DNA of 64,000 bases from Hyalella azteca (taxonomy: Eukaryota; Arthropoda; Malacostraca; Amphipoda; Hyalellidae). Below the pieces are notes generated by a model. The model did no database searches and was not told where the DNA came from. It saw only the letters and a program-made list of their open reading frames with translations. Shown here piece by piece: positions 1-11,569 of this stretch. Made by a program: the position numbers and the translations under genes. The stretch lies in NCBI RefSeq assembly GCF_000764305.2, contig NW_025945881.1, positions 496,001 through 560,000 of the forward strand, given 5' to 3'. How positions within the stretch are numbered: position 1 is the stretch's first letter; each line of letters starts with the position of its first letter.

Positions 1-466
1 TTTTTTTCAAATATATAATATCATTAAATTAACCCTTGACGTCCTGAAGAGTGAAGCTTTATAATTTTTCGATTTAAAAGATACTTTTTAATGTATTGAA
101 GACTTTTTCTCCCATTTAAATAGTCTTCCGATTGTCTGGAGAACAATGAGAATGTGTTGGATCCATTGTAATTTTAAAATATATTGCCAAATGTTGATTA
201 TATTTAAAATATACTGCCAAACGTTCATAATATAGGTCAGAAATAACTCATACTGACGGGTCCCATTCAATAAATAAATAATATGAAAATGAAGACGGCA
301 GTAGCCCCACCAGACACTTACGTATGACCGTGTGGTGAAAATTATCGCCATTACAAGAAGGTTGAATGAAGCTGAATAAATAAAAATAACTAATTTAAAC
401 AACCTATCGTCAAGTACAAAACCAAAATTAAAGCCGTGCGTTTTCTTTAGGCCAACTATCGATAAA
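1..466. other. AT-rich non-coding stretch with a 30-bp direct repeat
   Basis: No gene is seen. Around 172-231 a segment containing TATTGCCAAATGTT is followed directly by a close copy containing TACTGCCAAACGTT, a two-copy direct repeat of about 30 bp. One minus-strand open frame (88-402) starts with a hydrophobic run but shows no domain, so I treat it as chance. Confidence 0.55.
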
Positions 467-962
467 CAATCTGGTTGTGGTCTGGCATGCAGACAACAGT
501 AATCTGTTTGTGGTCTGGAAAACAGACAATAACAATCTGGTTGTGGTCTGGAAAACAGACAAAAACAATCTGATTGTGGTATGGAAAACAGACAATAACA
601 ATCTGGTTGTCGTCTGGAAAACAGACAATAACAATCTGGTAGTGGTCTGGCAAACAGACAACAGCAATCTGATTGTGGTCTAGCAAAGAGGCAATAACAA
701 TTTAGTTGTGGTCTGGCAAACAGACAACAGCAATCTGGTTGCGGTCTGGCAAAGAGACAATAACAATTTGGTTGTGGTCTGGCATACAGACAACAGCAAT
801 CTGATTGTGGTCTGGCAAACAGACAACAGCAATCTGGTTGTGGTCTGGCATACAGACAACAGCAATCTGGTTATGGTCTGGCAAAGAGACAATAACAATT
901 TGGTTGTGGTCTGGCAAACAGACAACAGCAATCTGGTTATGGTCTGGCAAACAGACAACAGT
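467..962. repeat. 33-bp minisatellite, about 15 copies
   Basis: The core GTGGTCTGGCAAACAGACAA recurs every 33 bp (for example CTG at 471 and 504). The left part (about 500-660) has GGAAAACAGACAATAAC variants. The right part alternates CAAACAGACAACAGC units with CAAAGAGACAATAAC units, so the array is locally structured. Because 33 is a multiple of three, open frames appear on both strands in several registers. All of them are by-products of the array and not genes. Confidence 0.95.
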
Positions 963-2339
963 GGCAGACAAGACGACATATTGTCGTTTAAAATAAATTA
1001 TAGGCTGTTAAATCCACATCGAAAAATTTCAAGCTTTTTCAAATAAAAACATTAAAAGCTATTAAAATTTTTATACATAATTAATTTGAGAGTTTCATAG
1101 CACTTATTGCTAGATTGATGCTACTTCGCATTATTTCACCTATGCTTGCATTAAACTGAAGCGTTTACGAACATGAGCAAGAAAGATTTCAACTGCAACA
1201 CGTTAACAAGAAAATATTTTTTTCCGTTAAGTTTTACCTACTACTAGTTTCACCTTGCGAAAGAGTACGGTGGAAGGATCGGCGCCTGGTCGTTGCGCAG
1301 ACAAATCCACGTAAGGTGGCGGGCCAAACTAGAGTCGAATTAAGGCTGACTAGGTTACGAATAAGAAACTAACGAGTGTTCACAGTGCTGATGACAGACA
1401 CGCTGGGGCTCGTTTTGATCCAACGTTAGCCACGAAGCTGCAGTCACCTGCCACACAGGTTGCAGATTGGTCAGTATTTTTGACAAATTCCAGGCGAAGT
1501 AAAATGCTGGAAGCGGCAGCATCGTCGAGCCTGGTTCTCTTGAACCACTATCCGGTAGCAGCGTCCATCCATGACCGTCGACAGAAGGATCAAGTTAATC
1601 CATGATGCTGGCACGGAAAAAGTGACGGACTGCAGTGCCGGAGGGGAAACTACATAGGGGATTGTTCTCATAGCATCATACGATAACAGAGTCCAGCCAC
1701 GCCTCTTTAACTCAATCAAGAGTGAGCTGATGAAAACTCATGTTCAACATTTGTTGCGATCAATGCGGTACAGAGAAAAAAGTGATACCTGCGGTTCGCT
1801 GAAAGTCAGACTGCTACAACCCAATGCTGCTTATTAGGTATAGTATAGCTTTAATTTCGCTATTAATTCACAATATGTATAATTTAATTCTTTAGCTTGA
1901 ACCTTCAACACGTTTTTTGGGGCTGGACTCAAAATTAGATCCGAGGTTTCACTTCTATGTTTTAAAAAAAATTAGATCTGTGATATTACATCAAAATTAC
2001 TTGTGACGCCAGTATTCATGTGCTGTCAATGCAGTGGTTCGCTGTTGTATTTCTTCGCCTCCACGATCGCGTCGCAAGGCATATCGTCGCGAAGCTCGCA
2101 ATTTTTCTTACTGTCCAGAAAAGGATTTTCCTACTTCGATATTCAAGTGACAAAATGAGCAAAAATTTGTGCTCTTGAAAAATGCAGGCTTTGTTGTCGC
2201 AGGAGACGAATCGCCGTCTTTCTAACGCCGCTTCGGGGCCATTTTGTCTCGGTATTGCACCTCGACCGTGAAAATGCAAATTTTTTGCTTGATTTCTTGG
2301 CTTTACCCGTTCTCCAGTCGGGAAGATTGTGTCACAATA
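963..2339. other. Unassigned stretch, partly GC-richer
   Basis: About 1260-1720 and 2020-2330 are visibly richer in G+C than their surroundings and look low-copy within the window. Minus-strand open frames of 82 codons (1471-1719) and 110 codons (2016-2348) cover these parts, but neither shows a recognisable motif, signal peptide or clear splice pattern. They could be decayed mobile-element sequence or unrecognised exons. I cannot tell which. Confidence 0.4.
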
Positions 2340-2745
2340 TCTATGCAAAAAAGAAGTTGAGAAGTTTGTGTCGTAAGTCCGAGATGTTCAACGTGAAAAA
2401 ATAGTTTTACTTTGTGAAAGAATATGAGATATACAAAGAAAAATGATAGTCTTACATGGGTAAGAGTGCGCGATTCTCGACGATAAAGAAAAGTTTTACG
2501 TTGTGGAAGAATCCGGCATTTTCAACGAGATACTTCGGGAAAGAGTACGTAAGAGATAAATGGCGAGAGGAGATGCTAACGAATATCTTTTTACGAAAGA
2601 GTAAAAGATCTTTCAAAGAGATTAAATTGTTCTATTTATTAAGAGTGTATGAGATAGTAAACTAGATGAAATAATTTTGCTCTGTGAAAGTCTACGAGAT
2701 ATTACATGAGATAAAAAAAATATAGTTTTACTAGATGAAAAATTG
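2340..2745. repeat. Weak, highly degenerate periodic region
   Basis: Phrases such as GTGAAAGAATATGAGATA, GGGAAAGAGTACGTAAGAG and GTGAAAGTCTACGAGATA recur at irregular spacing. This is what an old minisatellite looks like after extensive decay. Period and boundaries are uncertain. Confidence 0.35.
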
Positions 2746-2829
2746 CGGATTAAAATTTTGCTTACATGTTTGCTACTCACCGTCCCCAGAGAAGCAAAAT
2801 CACTTGATGGGAAGCTTACAATTTTTGAA

Positions 2830-3165
2830 CGTTCCAGTCGAGAGATTTGTGCATGTTCTAGTCTAAAATGTTATGCACGTTTGGGAACAAATATTAGTGA
2901 ATTTTCAAGTCATGATATTTATGCATGTACGAGTTAAAAGAATAATGCATGTTCTAGTCGAGAGATTTGTGCAGGATTGAGACATAAGGATTGAGTCCGT
3001 TGAAAAGATTTGATCAAAAGGCCAGTCTAGTCAAGGAAAATACAAGTACCGGCGACAGGCCTATCCAGGCATATTCTTCAATGCCGACGATACAATACTA
3101 TAAGATTTATGCATGTTGTTGTCGAGAGACTTATGCATGTTCTAGTCCAGAGATTGAAGAAGCAA
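2830..3165. repeat. Degenerate repeat around GAGATTTGTGCATGTTCTAG
   Basis: The motif GAGATTTGTGCATGTTCTAG and variants (GATATTTATGCATGTACGAG, GAGACTTATGCATGTTCTAG) recur at about 2846, 2916, 2960 and 3105-3150, often 25-30 bp apart. A related phrase opens the inverted repeat at about 4395, which hints that both derive from one older repeat. The segment 3020-3105 inside it looks like a separate retroposon-like insertion. Confidence 0.5.
3030..3105 (+). mobile_element. Degraded retroposon-like 3' end (copy 1)
   Basis: The phrase ACCGGCGACAGGCCTATCC followed by CATATTCTTCAATGCCGACG closely parallels 51880-51950 (CGGCAACAGGCCATGGGCC, then TTTCTTCAACGCCGACAC). Both are followed by short A/T-rich repeats: TACTATA here and TTCTA units there. 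A shared 3' part ending in a short tandem tail is typical of SINE or LINE 3' ends. The element type is an inference from two copies. Confidence 0.4.
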
Positions 3166-3471
3166 ATTAATCCCAATAGAGAGATTAATGCAACTTTTAG
3201 CCGGAAGTGCGATTAATTATGATCGACTCACTCAATCGGACAAAAAATAGGCATATTAATTAAATTATGATGTATTGGAATTTAGTGCGATAACATCAGA
3301 ATGCTACAGACTTCAAACATTTTTTATGCTTCGGTATATACATACGGTTAATTCAGAACGATGACAACTGGCTGGGATGGAATTTTGATGACGGCTATGA
3401 ATGTTCCGGTAGACGACGAAATTAAATTCATAAAGATGCCTCGAAGGCTTCCCGCTATTGTAAATAGAAAA
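3166..3471. other. Unique-looking AT-rich spacer
   Basis: Nothing recognised. The sequence runs directly into the A element at 3472. Confidence 0.5.
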
Positions 3472-3630
3472 AATATAACTCAGTACTCACTGCAGTGAGT
3501 GACAGAGAGCGCATTTTCCCGTCAACTAAAACTTGAGGTCACGGACAGACGGACGGACAGACAGACGGACGGACGGACATGGCGAGCACAATAGTGCATT
3601 TTTTCCATAAATGAGAAAATGCGCTAAAAA
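3472..3630 (+). mobile_element. Element A, copy 1 (MITE-like short repeat with a GGAC microsatellite)
   Basis: This is the first of four copies of an element about 140-170 bp long. In order it has AATATAACTCAGT, a perfect 16-bp palindrome ACTCACTGCAGTGAGT, GACAGAGAGCGCATTTTC, a variable (GGAC/AGAC)n tract, ATGGCGAGCACAATAGTGC, and an end GAGAAAATGCGCTAAAA. The inner AGCGCATTTTC and the terminal GAAAATGCGCT are inverted repeats of each other. It encodes no protein. The flanks are A-rich on both sides, consistent with a short A-rich target duplication. Structure and copy number fit a non-autonomous transposon, but I cannot name the family. Confidence 0.8.
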
Positions 3631-4375
3631 TGAAGTTTATCAACTGAACAAATATAGTACTACCTAAAATAGCATTAAGCCATATATGAATCTAATGAAC
3701 CAAAAATAAGTGTATCATGATTGAATGTACTAACAGAAGATTTTGATGCATTATAGTGCTAATGCCGTTAGTAGTTGTCAAATTAGAATTGTAGAGGAAA
3801 TCGGTAAAAGGAAGGTACTCTGGACGGAAAACAAAAATGGACATTTGAAGACTTGGCGTTAGAAAGTTAAGAAAAATGTAAAGAAACGTTGGTCACAGCT
3901 GAGAAAATTGGTTCCTCAGTCTGCACTGAAGACCACGTTTATAGGTAATTTAAAACTGGAGAAATTAATAATTGATTATTGGTTAGTCTAGAGTACCGTA
4001 TAATAATGAATTACAGAGAGTAAATAAAGTAAATGAATTGGGTATGACATGCATTCAAACAAAACGAATTTGAAAGAACAGTCCGGAAGAAAAGGAAATT
4101 AAACAGCTGATGCAATGCCGTCTGAAGTTGACGAATTCGTCTGAAGTATATAATTGATATTTGAGTTATTAAGTTTGAATTCTCGGTGACGGATCAAAAA
4201 TTGATTGAGCGAATCGAATGATTGTTGGCAAATGAGTGAACAACCTAGCTGAAGCAACTATCTACTTAAACTACGAAACTCATTAATTACAGCACCTGAA
4301 TACCACAAGAAGTAAATGATGAAAACGAACAAACAGAAATGAACAAAGAACAACAAAATTTATTAATGGAGGGAA
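3631..4375. other. AT-rich stretch without features
   Basis: Short open frames only. No repeat stronger than simple A-runs was seen between element A and the inverted repeat that follows. Confidence 0.5.
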
Positions 4376-4560
4376 AAAAATTTTCAAACAATATTTGTGC
4401 ATGGTTTAGTGAAGCGATTTATTCATGTACGCGGCATATAGTCTGCACTAAGGTCCATTAACGATATCATTATATAATAAACATCATCATTCGCCCATAG
4501 GATGTAATTACCAACGATTCCCTTGCCGAAATTCCTGCCTTCAGAATAAAAGGCAAGGCT
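4376..4560 (+). repeat. Left arm of a long imperfect inverted repeat
   Basis: The arm pairs with 4833-5012. The best stretch is GGATGTAATTACCAACGATT near 4500, whose reverse complement (AATCGTTGGTAATTACATCC) ends at 4893. Pairing continues outwards through GTCTGC (4441 with 4952) and GCATGGTTTAG (4399 with about 4993), with scattered mismatches and small indels. Identity looks like roughly 75-80 percent by eye. Confidence 0.75.
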
Positions 4561-4832
4561 CAACTTCGTCGGCGTCGTCCTCAAGTTCTGGCGCTCACGA
4601 AGAATTCGGTTCTTTTTCATAGCGACGACAAAGTTGCAGACGAGAGCAAGGTGTCAGCGGGAGGGGTTTTCTTCCTAATATTTTCATCTTTATGTGAAAA
4701 CTAAGTCGTTCAACAAAGTGGCTTCAAACGTTGGAGACGTCGACATGAACTTGGTTTGAATGCCACACTTGGAGAAATGAGTGTGACGTACTGTGAATGA
4801 GCCATATTGCGATGTATGGGCCCCCAAATAAC

Positions 4833-5012
4833 AGCCTTGTCTTTTATTCTGAAGATAGGAATTTCGACAAGCGAATCGTTGGTAATTACATCCGATAGAC
4901 GAATAATAATGTTTACTAAATAATTATTTAGTTCATTGACTTTAGCGCAGACAAATGACTCGTACATAAATAAATTTCTATCCTAAACCATGCCAAATCT
5001 TTTGGAAATTTT
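4833..5012 (-). repeat. Right arm of the long imperfect inverted repeat
   Basis: Reverse-complement partner of 4376-4560, with a spacer of about 270 bp (4561-4832) that is not itself symmetrical. The divergence of the arms means the structure is old. It could be the remains of a foldback element or two inverted copies of one short repeat. Short open frames on the minus strand in both arms read similar residues only because the DNA is related. Confidence 0.75.
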
Positions 5013-5594
5013 GTTTGGGGTGGATGGCCATCCAGACCCATTTTGACTCGGCAGAATTAAGGGCGTTTCTGTGTCTTCTTTCTGCTCATGTGGGCGAGTA
5101 AGGATCACTGTTCGCACAACATTACACATTTGTTTTTCTGAGTGCAAGTTTTATGAGCTTGACTAAAAAGATTTCCAAAAATTGTTATCACATGATCCGC
5201 ATGGACCATTTAACATTTTGAAGTTTTTGAAAGAATAATATATAGGAACGTTTGGACAATTTTTCGCGTATTTTAAATAATGTTCGAGAATTAATATATA
5301 TTCAAGTTACCTTAAGGATTTTAATATACACATATGAATTAAAAAAATTTTAAACTAATTGAGGTAAATTTTCCAGATTAAACATATTACCGTATTTTTT
5401 TAGTCAGAATTGTAATTAAAGCTACTAAATTTATCAATACGGCACAGGTGCATACTAACTTTTTTGTTACTCCCTCAGTATGACGAACTTAAAGCAAAAT
5501 TTACGGTTCATATATAAAAACTAATCCTGTTATCTATATTGATAACATTCAGGTGCAACACCAAAGCCCAGCGATAAGCAGAGAGGAATTACCG
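5013..5594. other. AT-rich spacer
   Basis: No gene or clear repeat. It separates the inverted repeat from the 41-bp array. Confidence 0.5.
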
Positions 5595-6075
5595 GTGTAC
5601 AGCACCCTGGTCCTAAATGAGGATATGAGGGCTGGGGCCTAGGTCCTTATCACCCAAATAGGAATAAAAGGCCGTAGGTCTAGGTCTGTATTCCCCAAAG
5701 AGAAATTGAGGGCTGAGGGTCTAGCTCCTTGGTCACCACTTGAGATATGAATGTCGAAGGTCTAGGTCCCTGGTCACCAAATAGGAATAAAAGGCCATAG
5801 GTCTAGGTCTGTATTCCCCAAAGAGAAATTGAAGGCTGGGGGTCTAGCTCCTTGGTCACCATTTGAGATATGAAGGTCGAAGTCCCTGGTCGCCAATGAG
5901 GAACTGAAGGCCGGAGTTCTAGGTCCCTATTCACAAATAAAAATTCACGGCCGGTTGTCTAGCTCCCTGGACCCCAGTGAGCAAATGAAACCGAGGTTTA
6001 ATTCTCAGGTCTCTAGTGGGGATTTGAAGGACGGATGTCGATAGCTTCATAATCTCAAATGAGGAATTGAAGGCT
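5595..6075. repeat. 41-bp minisatellite with a 123-bp higher-order period
   Basis: The phrase AGGTCTAGGTC or GTCTAGCTCC recurs every 41 bp (for example 5641, 5682, 5723). The distinctive variant GTATTCCCCAAAGAGAAATTG occurs twice, 123 bp apart (beginning near 5688 and 5811), so three monomers were amplified as a block. About 12 monomers are present. They decay to the right: from 5940 onward they are poorly matched. Confidence 0.85.
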
Positions 6076-6817
6076 AGAATCACAAAAACAAAGAAGGAAT
6101 TCTTGAAATCTTGGGTTTTCTCTTCCCGCGCTCGCGCTGGCCTCGCAGGAATGCTAGCTCGCAGATGGAATGCTCATAAGATTTTTTAATGTATTGCAAT
6201 TCAGGTAGAATGTTAAGAACGGCTCGTAGTGTTTAAAAAATAAAGAGGCTTGTTATTCCTCAGGGCGAGTTTAACCGTTACTGTGAGTCCTCAGTCTGAA
6301 CGAGACGTGGTAAAGGTGGTGTTAATTACCGAGAAAGTGCTAAAGCTCTATTCTGATGAGAAATTACAGAGGTGAGATGATGAGAAATAGAGAGGAAAAT
6401 GAGGCTACCTGTAAATAGTTATAAATTCAAACAATTTATTATAACCAATTATAAAAATGTATCATCACTACTGTATGAATGGATTCATTTGATTACTTCC
6501 AGCAATCTTTCATGTATACATTTTGTGTGCATTATTTTAGGTCATTTTGGTTTCGAAATCAGTTTTTAGCCATGCGCGCGAAAATTATCTCGACTTGAAT
6601 TTGTATTCAAGTTCTAAAATTTATTGCAAGTACCTATAATATATAGGTTACTACAACCTCTAAATGGATTATCACATCACATTTACATCGTGATAACATC
6701 GGTTTTCGTGACCAGCATTAATAGGGGAGCAGAATATACAACAAATCCCACTAGTAACGCTAAATCCTCATCGAAAATCCCCACAGCTTGCAGCCTCACA
6801 AGCATCTTCAATCCCAA
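6076..6817. other. Mixed stretch without a gene
   Basis: Contains a short GC-rich patch at about 6118-6165 (CTTCCCGCGCTCGCGCTGG) inside otherwise AT-rich DNA. No open frame with a recognisable domain. Confidence 0.45.
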
Positions 6818-6890
6818 CCTCATCTGCCGACGTCCCAAGAAATGTTTACCGTCAGGTCTGCCGCAGGTTCTAATCCTGGGCCGCAAAAAC
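6818..6890 (+). mobile_element. Degraded tRNA-like head (possible SINE relic)
   Basis: An A-box-like TGCCGACGTCC at 6825-6835 is followed 30 bp later by a B-box-like GGTTCTAATCC at 6866-6876 and TGGGCCGC. This is the spacing and order of an internal RNA polymerase III promoter. Several consensus bases are changed (tRNA B boxes are GGTTCGANTCC), and no full cloverleaf can be folded by eye, so this is a relic of a tRNA gene or tRNA-derived SINE rather than a working tRNA. Confidence 0.4.
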
Positions 6891-8899
6891 CCATTGATGG
6901 CATCGAAATATTCGCTGCAATTAGTGGCAGGCCCGACAGAAGTAGGATATTTTGTGGCAAATGCAGCGAGTGGAAGTTGATGCCGCTAATATTGCGAAAA
7001 TTTACGAGGTTCGCAATCGTCATCATGAAACAAAAATGAAAATACGAGACCAAATGTGAGTTCTGAAACGTTCGTCGGGTCGCCAACAAAATGATAACAA
7101 AATTTTTTAGTTTTCCGCACAGAAATAGAGATGGATGCCTATATTAATGCAAAGCATGGTTAAGTATGTTTTCTTTCTTGATGAAATTGATTCACTGCGA
7201 TTCTGGTTTGTGATCACACATATCAGTTGAAGGCTGAATTCACATAAAAACAATATTCGCTCGCGTATTATCATGTTGAAGAGTCCGATATGGTCCTGAA
7301 ATGATCGGATTGGAATAAATCTTTGCAAAATAATTCAAATAATCAAAATTACCTTATATTTAGCCTTAAATATTACTAATGATGCATATAACATTAATAT
7401 ACCGTATCAACTTGAGTGAAGTTAAGCTACCATTACAGAACATCGCTGTCATGAGATGCTTATCAGTTTTCTGACACTTCGTTGGATTTTTTTTTACGAT
7501 CTTGCCAAGTGGCCAAGTGAGACCAATGCAAAAATACTACAATTTTTAATCAAATTATGACAGAAATAATCAGTTTCGAAGCGATGTTAAAGATTATATT
7601 CAAGCAGATTAGGACCAATGGAAAAATTTAATACATTTTGACCTATTATGACAGAAATGAAAATTTCCATGAAATCTAAAATTCAATATTGAGTAAAATT
7701 CCCGAATGTGTGTGACTTTAAGAAGAAAAAAAGTAGAAAATTAGTATATATTATATTATAATTATAAATGTTGCGTTTCTTGATGGTCAGCCATATTTGC
7801 TGATTAGCCTGCAAATTTTTTTTACTCCAGGAATTTCAGAAGTCTATTTTCAGTGTATAGTTTCAGAGCAGCGATATAGAGTTCTCTTCGAAGGCGTCAT
7901 AAAAAAGTCACTTCTTCTTCACAAGGCCAATCTAAAACTTGGCCTCTGTAGCTCCGAAGTAAATCGCAGAAATAAGAGCGATTACAATAAACTTCTCTTC
8001 TCGAGTGACCGACTAGAAACTTTTCCTTGAGATACATTGATAGAATTGGTGTTTTGTTCGGCAAAAAACCGCAATCTCCGGAAAACTCGAATTTTGGGCT
8101 GGAGAAGTTGTCCATGGAGGGCAAAGTGAACACGTAACATGTGGAGTGTTCAGTCGTTGCTTTTAAATTCTTCTTAAGGTTGAAACGCTTACGAAAAGAA
8201 GGTATTTACTTGTATATCATATATAAAAAATATGAAAGGTGTTTGAGCGGAATATTTACTTAAAAATTAGCAGCAGTTATACATCAATAATCTCGCAATA
8301 ACTGAAGCTCTCGAGACAATATTCTCTACTGAATAAATGAATGTATTTCACTAACGAATGCCTAGTGTGATATGACTCCTTAAATCATTGAATATAATTA
8401 TGATTTACTGTGCAATTCAAATTTATCGTCAGGTCCAAATAGCTTTATAAAAATAATGCGAATTATTTTGCATTAAAAATTCATTTACGGTACCTTTTCA
8501 GATGCATTATGCATGGAACTGAAGTCTTTGTGATCAATAATATTATTATGAATAATAATTGAGAATTATAATGAAAATAAAAATTTTCATTATGAACATG
8601 AAAGCAGCCATACGTAAATTTCTTTAATTAACTAATTTAAACAGCAAATTTATTATATAACTTTAATCAGTAATTATTCCAAACAGATATATTGATCTAA
8701 TAGCAATTGTTAATGTGATTTTCTTGTAAAGCATGCAGATTCCACAGTTTGGTCATGGAAAAGTGTATAAAATATTCGAATAATATCTCATGTATTTTTT
8801 TGGTAAATTCATTGCTCACGTTGAAAGGAGACACCAGTTTATAATGCAATGTGAGCATACATATTACGACACTGGTACACGATTTTTCCAACTGCCAGA
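6891..8899. other. 2-kb AT-rich stretch, nothing recognised
   Basis: Only short open frames without domains. AT-runs and small local hairpins are as expected by chance at this base composition. Confidence 0.5.
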
Positions 8900-9245
8900 A
8901 GTGAATACAGATTTAAAATCGAGATGTAATGTACAACAGTCGTATGTAAATGCAGATTACGTTTCGAGATGTAATGCTCAGCAGTCGGATGTAAATGCAA
9001 ATTTCGGAGCGAGATGTAAAGTCCAACTGATGGATGTAAACTCAGGTTTCATTATGGACGTAATGTACAACTGACGGATGTAGATACAGGCTTAATTTCA
9101 AAATTTAATGTCCAACCGAATGATGTTAGCACAGCCTTCATATCGTGATGCACAATTGACGGATTTATATACAGGTTTAATTTCGTTACGTTATTGACGG
9201 AAGTAAAGGCTAGCTTAATATCGAAAAGTAATGAGCAAACTTGCC
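8900..9245. repeat. 45-bp minisatellite, about 7-8 degenerate copies
   Basis: Units built around TCGAGATGTAATG, CAGTCGGATGTAAATGCA and a variable middle recur every 45 bp. The left copies are well kept, and from about 9060 on they accumulate changes. The unit is 15 codons long, so a plus-strand frame (8790-9074) reads a repeated Cys/Asp/Val peptide. Loss of that frame in the right half argues against coding. Confidence 0.85.
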
Positions 9246-9650
9246 GGTCTCTAGTAGGCCTGTCCAAAAGGCCTTATTTGTAGGGGCTGCACGCGAAGTG
9301 GATAGCTTTGCATCTCAATTTACTTCTCCGTCGCCAAAGAAGAAATGAGAAAACGGTTCTTGGAATGCGGCCTAAAGATTCAGACCCGAAGTCCCTACAG
9401 AATATTTATGGCCTTACTAGAAATAATGCCTTAATCCACGATATTTTTTGTGTAAATATCATCAAGATTACAGCTTCGGTAAGCAAGTTGATTTATAACT
9501 TTGAAAATCATAAGCTACATTTACGACTTCAAAACATTAAAAAATAATGGGAAGGAGCCCGGGGAGGGGGAGGGGTAATTAAAAAAAAAATAACAAATCT
9601 CTGTTTGAGTGTAGCTGGAAGCTTAGCCAGAAAATCGTCACATTTTCCGC
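9246..9650. other. Spacer between two minisatellites
   Basis: Contains a purine-rich patch at about 9548-9590 (GGAGCCCGGGGAGGGGGAGG followed by an A-run). No gene recognised. Confidence 0.5.
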
Positions 9651-10442
9651 CAATTACAAGGCTTGTAGAGGTGTCCGGAGCTCAGCATCAAGGCTGGCAA
9701 GGGTAACCGGACTGAAGGGCATCAAGGCTTGTAAAAGTAAACGGACTGAAGGGCATCAAGGCTGGTAAGAATAATCGGAGTGAAGGACATCAAGGCTGGC
9801 AAGGGTAACCGGACTGAAGGGCATCAAGGCTTGTAAAAGTAACCGGACTGAAGGGGATCAAGGCTGGTAAGAATAATCGGAGTGAAGGGCATTAAGGCTG
9901 AGAATAACCGGAGTGAAAGGCATCAAGGCTGGTAAGAATAACCGGACTGACGGGCATCAAGGCTGGTAAGGATAATCGGAATGAAGGGCATCAAGGCTGG
10001 TAAAAGTAACCGGAGTGAAAGACAGCAAGGCTGGCAAGAATAACCGGACTGAAGGGCATCAAGGCTGGTAAGGGTAATCGGAGTGAAAGGCATCAAGGCT
10101 GGTAAGAATAACCGGACTGAAGGGCATCAAGGCTGGTAAAAGTAACCGGAGTGGAAGGCATCAAGGCTGGTAAGGGTAATCGGAGCGAAGGGCATCAAGG
10201 CTGGTAAAAGTAACCGGAGTGGAAGGCATAAAGGCTGGTAAGGGTAATCGGAGTGAAGGGCATCAAGGCTGGTAAAAGTAACCGGAGTGAAAGGCATCAA
10301 GTCTGGTAAGAATAACCGGAGTGAAGGGCATCAAGGCTGGTAAGAATAATCGGAGTGAAGGGCATCAAGGCTGGTAAGAATAATCGGAGTGAAGGGCATC
10401 AAGGCTGGTAAACCGGAGTGAAGGCTACCAAGGTAAGGCTGG
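9651..10442. repeat. 34-bp minisatellite, about 23 copies
   Basis: CATCAAGGCTGGTAAGAATA with an AACCGGAGTGAAGGG half recurs every 34 bp (for example 9686 and 9720). Variants differ mainly in AATCGG or AACCGG and in AAGAATA, AAAAGTA or AGGGTAA, and similar variants recur in blocks, which suggests amplification of multi-unit segments. Not a multiple of three, so no long open frame. Confidence 0.95.
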
Positions 10443-11352
10443 TCAAACTACGCCGGATTTGTCTGACATCTTTTGCTTGTTACCGAAGAGCTTTTAATTT
10501 AGAGTGGGTTTAAACCTCGCCATTTAAACCTCGAAATTCATCCATTCTTGTCACGTGCTCGACCTTCTGCCATTCTTAGGGAAAAAACTTACAAATCTGC
10601 AGCCATTGACTGAACGTAAGGACATTCTGTGGTCACGATCGAGCGGCTTAGCTGCTCAAACTTTGCCATCGTTTGGACGGTAAGAGTTCCTAAGTCTTTG
10701 GAAATATTTACGATCATTTTGAATTTCCATTTATGATTTCACGAATTTCACTGCTTGGAAATGGAAATTGAAGAAAAATTATTAGTGAGTGGGTTTATCA
10801 ATTATCGTAACCAAATTATACACATAACATGTATGATATAATGTGCTAAAAATTTTATAGCTGATTATAGCATAGGAGTAGATAACTGAAAGTAAAAATT
10901 CAGTTTTTTTAGTTCGTCTAAAAAAATGCTGTTGCTAGGCAATGATATTAACAATGGAAGTGCATAAGCTACATTTCGTTCCAGTACATTTATCTGGATC
11001 AAAATTTAAATGAAAAACTTTATTATAAAGAGAAGAAATAACACGTGTCATGTAAGGGTAACTTAGAATAATTGATGACACGTAAATTTCTGAAAAATTA
11101 TTGAAAGACTTTTCTAAGACACCGCAAAAAAATAAAGTCATTCATAATCTGTCATTGATTGTAAAATTAAGATTGACTGCTAAAACCTAATAATTCTCCA
11201 TTAAAAAAATTGCTAAATCATTAAACGTTTACGGTTTCTACGTCGCCTCAATTAGTTTTCCTAATTAGCAGTGATAAGATCTCTGAACGTACCGTAGAGT
11301 TTACTGAAATTTGTCTCAATATTAGCAGAACATAAGCCTTAAAAAGCGCTTG
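10443..11352. other. AT-rich stretch without features
   Basis: No recognisable gene or repeat. A 68-codon minus frame (10935-11141) shows no family features. Confidence 0.5.
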
Positions 11353-11393
11353 AGAGTAATTACCTTCAACAAGCTGTTGAGGGTAATTGCTCT
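11353..11393. repeat. Small perfect-pairing hairpin
   Basis: AGAGTAATTACCTTCAAC (11353-11370) pairs with GTTGAGGGTAATTGCTCT (11376-11393) over 18 positions with two G-T wobbles and a 5-nt loop. It is too short and its loop too tight for a typical animal microRNA precursor. More likely a local inverted repeat. Confidence 0.6.
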
Positions 11394-11569
11394 GTAATTA
11401 CAGCGAATGAGGGCAGTTCAAGTAGAACAAATTTGGCTCAAGAGATTCCATGAAAAACTCGAGACAGAGTGAGATGCCCGAGACGTTCATGCTACTCCCA
11501 CGGGAGCTTAATTGGCTCATGGAACACAGCGCTCCCTGTACAGTTGAGGAATTTAATATTAGTGAGAAT

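Noticed and set aside
467..962. CRISPR-like appearance of regularly repeated 33-bp units
   Set aside because: Units abut without unique spacers, and the host is eukaryotic. It is a minisatellite.
11353..11393. microRNA precursor
   Set aside because: Eighteen paired bases with a 5-nt loop is below the size of typical animal precursors, and there is no outer stem.
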